From Clostridiales bacterium (GTDB lineage: Bacteria; Bacillota; Clostridia; Oscillospirales; Acutalibacteraceae), in assembly GCA_019415925.1 (NCBI GenBank), contig DXYG01000027.1:1-31109 (forward strand): a DNA stretch of 31,109 nt, written 5' to 3'. Shown here one piece after another: positions 8,631-16,307 of the stretch. The notes under the pieces were generated by a model that was not told where the DNA came from, ran no database searches, and saw only the letters and a program-made list of their open reading frames with translations. The first letter of the stretch is position 1. Every line of letters begins with the position of its first letter. The position numbers and the translations under genes were made by a program.

Positions 8631-9362
8631 ATGACAGGTAAAATTCATTCCTTTGAATCCTTCGGTACGGTCGACGGTCCGGGCGTTCGCTTTGTCGTGT
8701 TCTTTCAGGGCTGTCCTATGCGTTGCCTTTATTGCCACAATCCCGACACGTGGACACCTGACGCAGGTGCGGAATACACCGCCGAGCAGGTTATTGAAAA
8801 AATCGAGCGCAATATGCCGTTTTATACAACGGGCGGACTTACCGCAACGGGCGGTGAGCCTATGCTCCAGCTTGACTTTCTTCTTGAGCTTTTCACTCTC
8901 GCAAAGAACAAAGGCATAAACACCTGCCTTGATACCTCGGGCGTGATGTTTGACAGAAGTAACTGCGAGCGTATGGAGAAAATCGACAGGCTTTTAAAGG
9001 TCTGCGACCTCGTTATGCTCGATATTAAGCACATTGATAATGACGAGCACAAAAAGCTGACAGGTCATTCAAATAAAAATATCCTCGACTTTGCACGCTG
9101 CCTTGACGAAAAAAACGTGCAGATGCGTATCCGTCACGTAATCGTCCCGAATATTACGGACAGGCGTGAGGAGCTTTTAAAGCTCGGTCAGTTTTTAAAG
9201 CCGTTTAAGAATATTGAAAAAATCGAAACTCTGCCTTATCACACGCTCGGCAAGGTGAAATACGACAATCTCGGACTTTCTTATCCGCTCGGCGACACGC
9301 CTCAGCTTACCGAAAGCGACGCTGAAAAAGCACTTGAAGTCATCAGGGAGGGTATGCAGTGA
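8631..9362 (+). CDS. pflA: Pyruvate formate-lyase activating enzyme
   Basis: This radical SAM enzyme installs the glycyl radical on PflB using S-adenosylmethionine and a [4Fe-4S] cluster. At 243 aa it is the normal size. The cluster motif is C28-x3-C32-x2-C35 (GCPMRCLYC), followed by HNPDTW typical of PFL activases and the TATGGEPMLQ SAM-binding segment. The compact form has no extra ferredoxin domain, unlike activases of many other glycyl-radical enzymes. AGGTGA precedes the ATG. Its stop overlaps the GTG start of the next gene by 4 bases (GTGA), so translation is coupled. Confidence 0.96.
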   Translation: MTGKIHSFESFGTVDGPGVRFVVFFQGCPMRCLYCHNPDTWTPDAGAEYTAEQVIEKIERNMPFYTTGGLTATGGEPMLQLDFLLELFTLAKNKGINTCLDTSGVMFDRSNCERMEKIDRLLKVCDLVMLDIKHIDNDEHKKLTGHSNKNILDFARCLDEKNVQMRIRHVIVPNITDRREELLKLGQFLKPFKNIEKIETLPYHTLGKVKYDNLGLSYPLGDTPQLTESDAEKALEVIREGMQ

Positions 9363-9853
9363 GTACGCCGCAGAGCATAGTTCACCCGATTCCGCCGTTG
9401 TTTGACGAAAATTCAAGAACGATGATTCTCGGCAGTTTTCCGTCGGTCAAGTCAAGGGAGCAGAGCTTCTTTTACGGACACCCGCAAAACCGTTTCTGGA
9501 AGCTGATTGCATTGCTGTTTGACGAGGAAATTCCGCAGAGCATTGACGAGAAAAAACAGCTCATTTTAAAGAACAACCTTGCGCTGTGGGACGTAATTCA
9601 CTCCTGCACGATAACAGGCTCGAGCGACAGCTCAATAAAGGACGTTGTGCCGAATGACTTGTCGGTAATTCTGCAAAACAGCAGAGTAGACAGGATTTTT
9701 GCAAACGGCGCATTGTCGCACAAAATGTATATGAAGTACATCTTTCCGCAAACCGGTATTGAGGCAGTAAAGCTACCGTCAACAAGCCCTGCAAATGCGG
9801 CATTTTCGCTCGAGCGACTTGCCGAAAGCTGGAAAATAATAAAATCGGACTAA
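9359..9853 (+). CDS. DNA-deoxyinosine glycosylase (UDG superfamily, family 6-like)
   Basis: A 164-aa protein of the uracil-DNA-glycosylase superfamily, most like the hypoxanthine-DNA glycosylases of family 6, which remove deaminated adenine (hypoxanthine) from DNA. Diagnostic segments are HPIPPLFDENSRTMILGSFPS, the YGHPQNRFW segment, LALWDVI and the late LPSTSPANA loop. The family assignment comes from motif memory; related mismatch glycosylases are the alternative. It begins with a GTG that overlaps the pflA stop codon by 4 bases. There is no separate ribosome binding site position, so expression should follow pflA. No terminator is evident before the repeat element that starts 41 bp downstream. 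Confidence 0.85.
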   Translation: MSTPQSIVHPIPPLFDENSRTMILGSFPSVKSREQSFFYGHPQNRFWKLIALLFDEEIPQSIDEKKQLILKNNLALWDVIHSCTITGSSDSSIKDVVPNDLSVILQNSRVDRIFANGALSHKMYMKYIFPQTGIEAVKLPSTSPANAAFSLERLAESWKIIKSD

Positions 9854-9894
9854 CCCTTTATATAAGATGACATTATAAGTTCGGCTTTTGAAAT

Positions 9895-10316
9895 AAACTA
9901 TAATTTGTCGAGTGCCTCGACGGGCAAATCGAGTGGAAAAGTCGGATAATTAGATAAAAACGGTTGCCCGAATTATAAATTGATATATAGGTAACGTTTA
10001 ATTATTGTGTAGGGAACAACCCCTGTGTTGTTCCTATTAAGTTAGATGAATGTTAGTTAGGAACGACACAGGGGTCGTCCCCTACGGATATATTCAAACG
10101 TTTCCGTTACAGTCGTAGGGACACGGCGTGCCGTGTCCGTGTTGACTAGCAAACACAACCGATTATATCAAAATTATTTTGACTAACAAACCTTTCCGTA
10201 GGGGACGGCTTCCCAGACGTCCCGTTCACAAAAATTGCAGTGCAATTTTTGTGTGGACACGGCACGCCGTGTCCCTACGTCAACGTTGCTATAATACCAC
10301 CGCTAAATTATAGTTT
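9895..10316 (+). repeat. MITE-like inverted-repeat element, copy A, carrying nested GTAG-headed palindromes
   Basis: This gene-free stretch is bounded by a perfect 12-bp terminal inverted repeat, AAACTATAATTT (9895-9906) and AAATTATAGTTT (10305-10316), with TA readable at both edges. It has no credible ORF. Five REP-like hairpins are nested inside: 10009-10034 (stem GGAACAAC/GTTGTTCC), 10060-10085 (reverse orientation), 10115-10138 (GGACACGGC/GCCGTGTCC), 10198-10223 (GGGACG/CGTCCC) and 10255-10278. The last is an exact inverted copy of 10115-10138. A further 13-bp palindrome is at 10227-10253 (CACAAAAATTGCA arms). Most of the sequence recurs inverted at 18211-18562. Confidence 0.88.
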
Positions 10317-10343
10317 AGCTTACTAAAATGGATAATCATATGA

Positions 10344-10381
10344 TAAAAACGCTGTAGCAAAATTCTGTGCTACAGCGTTTT
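10344..10381 (-). terminator. Terminator of ribF, overlapping its stop codon
   Basis: AAAACGCTGTAGCA (10346-10359) pairs with TGCTACAGCGTTTT (10368-10381), a 14-bp stem with an 8-nt loop. On the minus strand it ends in GCGTTTTT. The ribF stop codon (10370-10372) lies inside the first stem arm. Confidence 0.88.
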
Positions 10382-11299
10382 ATTTGTCTGTTCATAAATT
10401 TTCATTGCTGTTTTGCTGTTGTCTAAAATTGCGTTTTTCAGCTCGTCAATTCCCGAAAACTTCCTCTCTTTGCGGATAAACTCAAGCAGTCTTACATCTG
10501 CACTCTGCCCGTAAATCTCGCCGCCCTTGTACTTCGGCATCCACGTTTCGCAAAGCGGTGTGTTGCCGCCGACTGTCGGCTTGATTCCGATGTTCGTTAC
10601 TCCGCAATATTTTTCACCGCTTTCAAGCGTAACGATTGACGCATAAACGCCGAATTTCGGCACAACAAGCTCACTGCAAAGCGGCTGATTGATTGTCGGT
10701 GTGCCAAGCTCCCGCCCGAGCCTTTTGCCGTGCTCAATCACCGAAGAAAATCCGAACCGACTGCACATAAGCTCGTTTGCTCTTTTAACATTTCCGTCTG
10801 CAATCAGCTTTCTGATAAGCGTTGACGAAACAACCTCACCCCTGCTTTCCGTTGCAGGAACAACCGTAAGTGTAATACCTTTGCTTTCGCAAAAGCTTTT
10901 CAGCGTTTCTGCGTTTCCCTCGCCGTTCTTGCCGTATCGGTAGTTAAAGCCGCAGAAAAGCTTTTCTGCTTTCAGCGTGTCAATCAGAATCTTCTGCGCA
11001 AAATCTTTAGCAGGCATATTCATAATTTTTTCAAAATCCGCCTGATAGGTTAGCTCAATTCCGAGCCTTTCAAGCGTTTTTATTTTGTCCTCGTTTGTCA
11101 TAAGCGCATTGCTCTGAGTGCCGTATAAAACACTTTTCGGGCTTTTTGAAAAGGTAAAACAGACAGGCGTAAGTCCGTTTTCCTTTTCTGCGGCGGCAAG
11201 AGATATTACGTTTCTGTGTCCCTTATGAAGTCCGTCAAAATAGCCCAGCGCAATTGCTGTGCCCGATTTTTCGGGTAATATTTCAAAGAAATTCTGCAT
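10370..11299 (-). CDS. ribF: Bifunctional riboflavin kinase / FAD synthetase
   Basis: This enzyme converts riboflavin to FMN and then FMN to FAD in the cytoplasm. At 309 aa it has the standard two-domain layout. The N-terminal nucleotidyltransferase domain has ALGYFDGLHKGHR with the HxGH motif at residues 25-28, plus TFSKSPKSVL. The C-terminal flavokinase domain (about 180-300) has GKRLGRELGTPTIN, FGVYAS, GVTNIGIKPTVGG and ETWM. The start ATG at 11299 is the N-terminal family start, but no strong Shine-Dalgarno sequence is seen (only GAGGTATAAATATATTT upstream). It is separated from the upstream Nudix gene by an AT-rich inverted-repeat element. Confidence 0.95.
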   Translation of the reverse strand: MQNFFEILPEKSGTAIALGYFDGLHKGHRNVISLAAAEKENGLTPVCFTFSKSPKSVLYGTQSNALMTNEDKIKTLERLGIELTYQADFEKIMNMPAKDFAQKILIDTLKAEKLFCGFNYRYGKNGEGNAETLKSFCESKGITLTVVPATESRGEVVSSTLIRKLIADGNVKRANELMCSRFGFSSVIEHGKRLGRELGTPTINQPLCSELVVPKFGVYASIVTLESGEKYCGVTNIGIKPTVGGNTPLCETWMPKYKGGEIYGQSADVRLLEFIRKERKFSGIDELKNAILDNSKTAMKIYEQTNKTL

Positions 11300-11327
11300 A
11301 AATATATTTATACCTCGATAAATTAAT

Positions 11328-11464
11328 AATTAACAATTAAAAATTAACAATTAAGGTGGCGGCTTTCAGCCGCAATAGAAATAAATTCGGGAATTAAACT
11401 TATGAATTATTACAAGCTGTCCACTCGACCAAAATTGTTAATTGTACTTTGTTAATTGTTAATT
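11328..11464. repeat. AT-rich MITE-like element between nudF-like gene and ribF
   Basis: A 137-bp segment has 13-bp terminal inverted repeats, AATTAACAATTAA (11328-11340) and TTAATTGTTAATT (11452-11464). Each is followed inward by a second imperfect copy of the same motif. An internal hairpin, GCGGCT-TTC-AGCCGC, is at 11359-11373. There is no coding potential. This is a different family from the element at 9895-10316. Confidence 0.7.
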
Positions 11465-11470
11465 CAAAAA

Positions 11471-12016
11471 TTATATTTTTCCGCTCTTAATCAGCATTGC
11501 GGTTTTCAATACTGCAACCTGTGTTTTTGCGTCAGGAATCTGATTGTTAAGCACCATTTCAACAGCCTTGTCAAGCGGTATTTTCTCAACATTCAAAAAC
11601 TCTCCGTCGTCGGGATTCGCATTTCCCTGTGACTTAACCTTGCAGGCATAAAGGTGGATAATTTCCGAGGTGTAGCCCGGAGAGGGGTAGAGCTGACCGA
11701 GCGAAATGTACGAGTATCCCTCTGCTCCCGTTTCCTCCATAAGCTCACGCTTGCCGTTTTCAAGCGGTGTTGAGCCTTTTTCAAGCTTGCCTGCGGGAAG
11801 CTCGAGTACAACCTCCTTGTACGGATAGCGAAACTGCCTTACAAAAAGCAGGCAGTTGTCCTCGTCAAGAGCCGCAACGGTCACTCCGCCGGGATGATTT
11901 ACAACCTCACGCTTTGACTTTTTGCCGTTTGGCAGTTCGACTTCGTCAAGCGTTATATGAAGTATTCTGCCGTCAAAAACGCTTTTGCTCGACAGAGTTT
12001 TTTCAGTAAGTTCCAT
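11471..12016 (-). CDS. nudF: Nudix hydrolase, ADP-ribose pyrophosphatase type
   Basis: Cytoplasmic hydrolase predicted to cleave ADP-ribose to AMP and ribose 5-phosphate. From the ATG at 12016 it is 181 aa. The Nudix box spans GKLEKGSTPLENGKRELMEE and the following TGA. The REL-x-EE-x-G metal-binding core is intact, but the first Glu of the Gx5E consensus is replaced by Ser (GS instead of GE), which may weaken but need not abolish activity. ELPAGKL before it and LYPSPGYTSE after it are typical of the ADP-ribose subfamily. A frame open to 12028 is rejected because GGAGG sits 5 bases before the 12016 ATG. Only 36 bp separate it from the divergent M14 gene. Confidence 0.9.
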   Translation of the reverse strand: MELTEKTLSSKSVFDGRILHITLDEVELPNGKKSKREVVNHPGGVTVAALDEDNCLLFVRQFRYPYKEVVLELPAGKLEKGSTPLENGKRELMEETGAEGYSYISLGQLYPSPGYTSEIIHLYACKVKSQGNANPDDGEFLNVEKIPLDKAVEMVLNNQIPDAKTQVAVLKTAMLIKSGKI

Positions 12017-12052
12017 AACAGCCTCCAAAAATAAAAAGGAAAGGATTTTTAT

Positions 12053-12946
12053 ATGATTAACTACAATGTTTTGCCCGATTATCAGGCAAGGAAAGAAATT
12101 ATCAATGAAATTTGCGAGAGATACGGCTTTGTAAAGCGGTGTTTTATTGGAAAAAGCGTGTGCGGCAGGAGCATTGACGTCCTACATATCGGCAACACAA
12201 AGCACCGTGTGCTCTACTGCGGCGGCTTTCACGGCTCAGAATACCTCACCGTTCTTGCACTTTTGAAATTCCTTGAGGAGTGCTGTCACTCAATGCAGAG
12301 CGACAAAAAAGTCGGTGAGCACAACTTGGGTGATTTCCTTAAAATAAGGGGACTTACCGTTATCCCTTGCGTAAATCCCGACGGTGTGGAAATTGCTCTG
12401 CACGGCAGTGACGCCGCAATGAAATACAAGCCTCTTGTTGAGGACGTTGCCGAAAACACACGCAAGTGGCAGGCAAACGCAAGGGGAGTTGACATAAATC
12501 ACAACTTCAACGCAGGCTGGTGCGAGCTTAAAAAGCGTGAAATCAGCCGAAATATCAAAAGCCCTGCACCGACACGCTTTGGCGGCAACTGCCCCGAAAG
12601 CGAGCCTGAAACAAGGGCACTCACCAAACTTTGCAGAAGTGTTGATTTTGAACGTGCGCTCGCTCTGCACAGTCAGGGCAGGGAGATTTACTGCTCGTTC
12701 GGCAAGCATACGCCTGTTCTGAGCTTTCGCCTTGCGTCGGTATTTTCTCAGGCAAGCGGATATAACATAGCATTTCCCGAGGATATTGCAACAGGCGGAG
12801 GATTTAAGGACTGGTTTATTGACTGCTTCCGCCGTCCGGCGCTTACGGTTGAAATGGGTATGGGTGAAAATCCACTGCCGCTGTCCGATTTTGAAAGTGA
12901 GTACGAAATCTTAAGAAAGATTTTAAGCCTTGGTGTTGTGGTATAA
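12053..12946 (+). CDS. M14-family zinc carboxypeptidase (MpaA / gamma-D-Glu-diamino acid peptidase-like)
   Basis: A 297-aa zinc peptidase of family M14. Zinc ligands are His60 and Glu63 (GGFHGSEY) and His150 (VDINHNFNAGW), with the general-base Glu267 in ALTVEMGMGENPL. PCVNPDGVE and ALHSQG are also family segments. No signal peptide is visible, so it probably acts in the cytoplasm, for example on recycled peptidoglycan peptides as MpaA-type enzymes do (inference). AAAGGA precedes the ATG at a good distance. The gene is transcribed divergently from the Nudix gene with 36 bp between start codons. A terminator follows at 12970. Confidence 0.9.
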   Translation: MINYNVLPDYQARKEIINEICERYGFVKRCFIGKSVCGRSIDVLHIGNTKHRVLYCGGFHGSEYLTVLALLKFLEECCHSMQSDKKVGEHNLGDFLKIRGLTVIPCVNPDGVEIALHGSDAAMKYKPLVEDVAENTRKWQANARGVDINHNFNAGWCELKKREISRNIKSPAPTRFGGNCPESEPETRALTKLCRSVDFERALALHSQGREIYCSFGKHTPVLSFRLASVFSQASGYNIAFPEDIATGGGFKDWFIDCFRRPALTVEMGMGENPLPLSDFESEYEILRKILSLGVVV

Positions 12947-12969
12947 ATCAGAGTTGTAGTGATTTAAAC

Positions 12970-13000
12970 AAAGGGTAACCGTCGGTTACCCTTTTGTTTT
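12970..13000 (+). terminator. Intrinsic terminator between M14 gene and asnB
   Basis: AAAGGGTAACC (12970-12980) pairs with GGTTACCCTTT (12984-12994) around a 3-nt loop, followed by TGTTTT. The A-rich left arm also lets it serve the convergent asnB transcript. Confidence 0.88.
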
Positions 13001-13013
13001 GAGAAAAATTAGT

Positions 13014-15299
13014 TTATTCGTCATAAAAGCTTATTGAGCTTAATGCGTTGTCAATTGCTTCGTCCGAAATTACATTCGGTTCGTCAAGGTACTTTGAACG
13101 CTTTTCAATTCCGTCAATAGCCATCTGTACCTGCTCCTGCGGAGTTTTCGGCTTTCTGGGAGCCTCGTAAATTTCATCGTCCTCGGGATTTGAAATATTA
13201 ACGTACTCCTCCTTTTTCTCCTCGGGAGGTGCAGGCTCTTCCTCAGGCTCTACAATTGCAGGCTCGTTTCCATCGTCAGCCTGATTTGCTTCATTGGTTT
13301 CTTTTGCAGTTTTATCAACGCCGAAATTCGGTGCGTCGTAATTCTCGTCAACAGCCTCAGCCGCAGCCATAATCACTTCACCCGGAGCGTCAATCTGCTT
13401 TTCACGTCTTGCCTCGGCAATAGCCTTAAGCTCCTCAAGGTGGTTGACAGGCTTTTCAACCTTTTCGCTGTTTTCATCAAAGTAAATGTCGTACCATACA
13501 AGGAATACGTAAACAGTCCATACTCGGCGGCTGTTGTCCTCCTTGCCGCTGAAATGTTCGTCAAGCCACGCAACAAGCGTGTCGGTATTGAAGAACTTTT
13601 CGGCAGTCTTGCCTTTAAATTTCTTCTTTACTACATTATAGTATTTCTCATCTCTGAGCCATACTCTCGTCGGAACAGGGAAACCGAGCTTTTCTTTTTC
13701 GGCGGTTTCCTCGGGCATATGACGAACAGCGGCTTTTCTCATAGCGTACTTTGTGTTCGATTTGTTGCAGCGCAGGCTTGTGGGGAGCGAGGACGCAACC
13801 TTAAAAACCTCCTTGTCGAGGAACGGAACACGCAGCTCAAGTGAGTTTGCCATACTCATTCTGTCGGCTTTAAGAAGGATATCCCCGACCATCCACATAT
13901 TTATGTCAAGGTACTGCATCTTAGTAACATCGTCGTACTTTCTGCAACGGTAGTAGTATTTTCTTGTGTAGTTCTGGGGACGTGTTGCAATTGAGGGGTC
14001 CTTGAGCAAATCCTTTTTCTGCTTGTAGTCGTACATAAACGCATTGCCTATGTAGCGTTCTTCAAGCGGGTCGCAGGCACGAATCAGGTAATCTCTGCCC
14101 TTGATGTCGGGGAGCTTGCGGCAGACTGCTCTTATTGCCTTTCTGATGCAGTGGGGAACGATTGTCTGATATATCTTGAAAACTCTCGGGTCGTTGTAGC
14201 AGGTGTAACCACCGAAAAGTTCGTCGGCACCTTCGCCCGAAAGCACAACCTTTACATACTGGCTTGCAAGGCGTGATACAAAGTAAAGCGCAATGCACGA
14301 CGGGTCAGCAAGAGGCTGGTCCATATGGTACTGAACTGTCGGAACAGCGTCCCAGAATTCCTCGCTTGAAATCAGGTGAGTGTGGTGCTCAACGCCTATT
14401 TTCTTGCTCAGATTCTCTGCCCAGCTTATTTCGTTGTACTTCTCGCCGAAGTCAAAGCCGACGGTAAAGGTTTTCTGGTCAGCAAAATATGTTGAAACGT
14501 AGCTTGAGTCAACGCCGCTTGAAAGGAAACAGCCAACCTCTACGTCTGCAATTTTATGTGCGTTTACGGAGTTTTCAAACACCTTTTCAATCTCGTTTAC
14601 AGCCTGCTCCTCACTCATTTCCTCATTCGGATTAAAGCGTGGCTCAAAGTAACGTGTAGTTTCAACCTCGCCGTTGCGGTACCATAGATAGTGACCCGGC
14701 ATAAGGCAGTAAACGTCCTCGAAGAAGGTTTCGGGAGGAACTGCGTACTGGAATGAAAGGTAGGTGTCAAGTGCCCTTGTGTTGAATCTCTTGACAAACT
14801 TCGGGTGTTCAAGAATACTCTTGATTTCACTGCCGTAAACAAAATCCTCGCCGATTTGTGTGTAGTGCATCGGCTTGATACCGAAAAAGTCACGTGCGAT
14901 AAAAACAGACTTGTCCTTTGTGTTGTAGATTGCAAAGCCGAACATACCCCTGAGTTTAGGCAGTAAGTCCTCCTGCCACTCCTCAAAGCCGTGAACAAGC
15001 ACCTCGCTGTCGGTGTCGGTGTAGAATTTGTGTCCCTTCTGAATAAGAACCTTTCTTAGCTCTTTATAGTTGTAGATTTCGCCGTTAAAGGTGAGGACAA
15101 GCGACTTATCCTCGTTGTAAATCGGCTGATGACCTGCGTCAAGGTCGATAATTGAAAGACGGCGGAAGCCCATTGAAATATAGTCGTCCGTAAAAAAACC
15201 GTCAGAGTCGGGACCTCTGTGGGTGATGACCTCGGTCATATTTCTGATGACGTCGTCACGGTCAACAACCTGCCCTGTAAATCCGCAAATACCACACAT
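13014..15299 (-). CDS. asnB: Asparagine synthetase, glutamine-hydrolysing, with an acidic C-terminal extension
   Basis: This enzyme makes asparagine from aspartate, glutamine and ATP. Cys2 (MCGICGF) is the N-terminal nucleophile of the class II glutaminase domain (1 to about 200), which also has RGPDSDGF and FNGEIYN. The synthetase domain (about 230-600) has the ATP pyrophosphatase loop FLSSGVDSS and the SGEGADELFGGY segment. Members are usually about 610-640 aa, whereas this one is 761 aa. The extra 140 residues (from about 618) are Glu/Pro/Ala-rich and probably disordered, ending in a short helical segment. AAAGGGG lies upstream of the ATG. The promoter is at 15363-15391. Confidence 0.95.
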   Translation of the reverse strand: MCGICGFTGQVVDRDDVIRNMTEVITHRGPDSDGFFTDDYISMGFRRLSIIDLDAGHQPIYNEDKSLVLTFNGEIYNYKELRKVLIQKGHKFYTDTDSEVLVHGFEEWQEDLLPKLRGMFGFAIYNTKDKSVFIARDFFGIKPMHYTQIGEDFVYGSEIKSILEHPKFVKRFNTRALDTYLSFQYAVPPETFFEDVYCLMPGHYLWYRNGEVETTRYFEPRFNPNEEMSEEQAVNEIEKVFENSVNAHKIADVEVGCFLSSGVDSSYVSTYFADQKTFTVGFDFGEKYNEISWAENLSKKIGVEHHTHLISSEEFWDAVPTVQYHMDQPLADPSCIALYFVSRLASQYVKVVLSGEGADELFGGYTCYNDPRVFKIYQTIVPHCIRKAIRAVCRKLPDIKGRDYLIRACDPLEERYIGNAFMYDYKQKKDLLKDPSIATRPQNYTRKYYYRCRKYDDVTKMQYLDINMWMVGDILLKADRMSMANSLELRVPFLDKEVFKVASSLPTSLRCNKSNTKYAMRKAAVRHMPEETAEKEKLGFPVPTRVWLRDEKYYNVVKKKFKGKTAEKFFNTDTLVAWLDEHFSGKEDNSRRVWTVYVFLVWYDIYFDENSEKVEKPVNHLEELKAIAEARREKQIDAPGEVIMAAAEAVDENYDAPNFGVDKTAKETNEANQADDGNEPAIVEPEEEPAPPEEKKEEYVNISNPEDDEIYEAPRKPKTPQEQVQMAIDGIEKRSKYLDEPNVISDEAIDNALSSISFYDE

Positions 15300-15362
15300 A
15301 TCCGTTAACCCCTTTCAAAGGTTTATTAGCGTAAAGTAAATTTGTACATTTCTTATTTATAT

Positions 15363-15391
15363 ATTTTATCATACCGTAATAATAAATTCAA
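15363..15391 (-). promoter_or_regulatory. Promoter of asnB
   Basis: On the minus strand TTGAAT (15386-15391) and TAAAAT (15363-15368) are separated by 17 bp, about 64 bp upstream of the asnB start codon. Confidence 0.6.
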
Positions 15392-15480
15392 CAGTCATAA
15401 GATTATTTTGTAAATCGGTTGAATGTTTTTTTGAAATGTTATATACTTTATAATGAAATAATAAGGAATGGATTAGTAGA

Positions 15481-16191
15481 ATGTACGGTTTAGTGGGAAC
15501 ATTTGTAAATACCGGGACGGTGCTTTTAGGCGGAATAATCGGACTTGTGTTCAAAAAGGGAATCCCCGAGCGTGTCGGTGACTCGGTTTTTAAGGCGCTC
15601 GGTCTTATAACGGCGTTTATCGGAATTTCGGGTTGCCTTTGCGGTGAAAACACGCTGATTGCCGTAATTGCAATGATTATCGGAACAATAATCGGTGAGC
15701 TTGTCGATTTGGACAAGCGTGTAAATAACGTCGGAAAATTCATTGAGCGCAAGGTAAGCAAGGGAGATAAAAATTCAACCGTAGCGCAGGGCTTTGTTTC
15801 GTCCTGTCTGTTGTTCTGCGTGGGAGCAATGACAATTGTCGGTTCGCTTCAGGCGGGTCTTGAGGGTGAATGCTCGGTGCTGTTTACAAAGTCGGCAATG
15901 GACTTTTGCTCAAGCATAATTTTTGCAAGCACGCTCGGCGTAGGAGTGCTGTTCTCGGCAGGCTTTGTGCTTGTGTATCAGGGGCTTATAACTCTCCTTG
16001 CAACGTGGATTGAGCCGTTGCTCACGACTGCGGTTGTAAACGAAATGAACTGCGTAGGCTACGTTATAATAATCGGACTTGCGCTGAATATTCTCGGAAT
16101 TACAAAGCTGAAGGTTATGAATATGGTGCCTGCAATTTTCCTGCCGATTGCTCTTGTTCCTCTGTATGATTGGGTTGTGGCTTTATTTTAA
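15481..16191 (+). CDS. DUF554 family membrane protein
   Basis: A 236-aa integral membrane protein of the DUF554 family (YqgA/YdfK-like), of unknown function; a transporter role is often suggested but not shown. It starts with MYGLVGTFVNTGTVLLGGIIG, as is typical, and has about six or seven hydrophobic segments, with a charged loop around residues 78-100 (DLDKRVNNVGKFIERKV). The family segments CVGAMTIVGSLQAGLEG and FTKSAMDF are clear. AAGGAATGG lies upstream of the ATG. A TATAAT at 15449-15454 may be its -10 element, but no matching -35 is seen. The GH31 gene follows 116 bp downstream with its own possible promoter. Confidence 0.9.
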   Translation: MYGLVGTFVNTGTVLLGGIIGLVFKKGIPERVGDSVFKALGLITAFIGISGCLCGENTLIAVIAMIIGTIIGELVDLDKRVNNVGKFIERKVSKGDKNSTVAQGFVSSCLLFCVGAMTIVGSLQAGLEGECSVLFTKSAMDFCSSIIFASTLGVGVLFSAGFVLVYQGLITLLATWIEPLLTTAVVNEMNCVGYVIIIGLALNILGITKLKVMNMVPAIFLPIALVPLYDWVVALF

Positions 16192-16307
16192 TTTATAATT
16201 TAAGAAAAAAATAAAATATTACCATAAATACTCTAAAAATATATACTATTTTTAATTTTAAAAGTATAAAATAGAAGTATAATTTAGCGTGAAAAAGGAG
16301 CGGTACT

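Noticed and set aside
9895..10316. CRISPR array
   Set aside because: The repeats are palindromes of several families in both orientations with irregular spacing; there are no uniform spacers and no cas genes.
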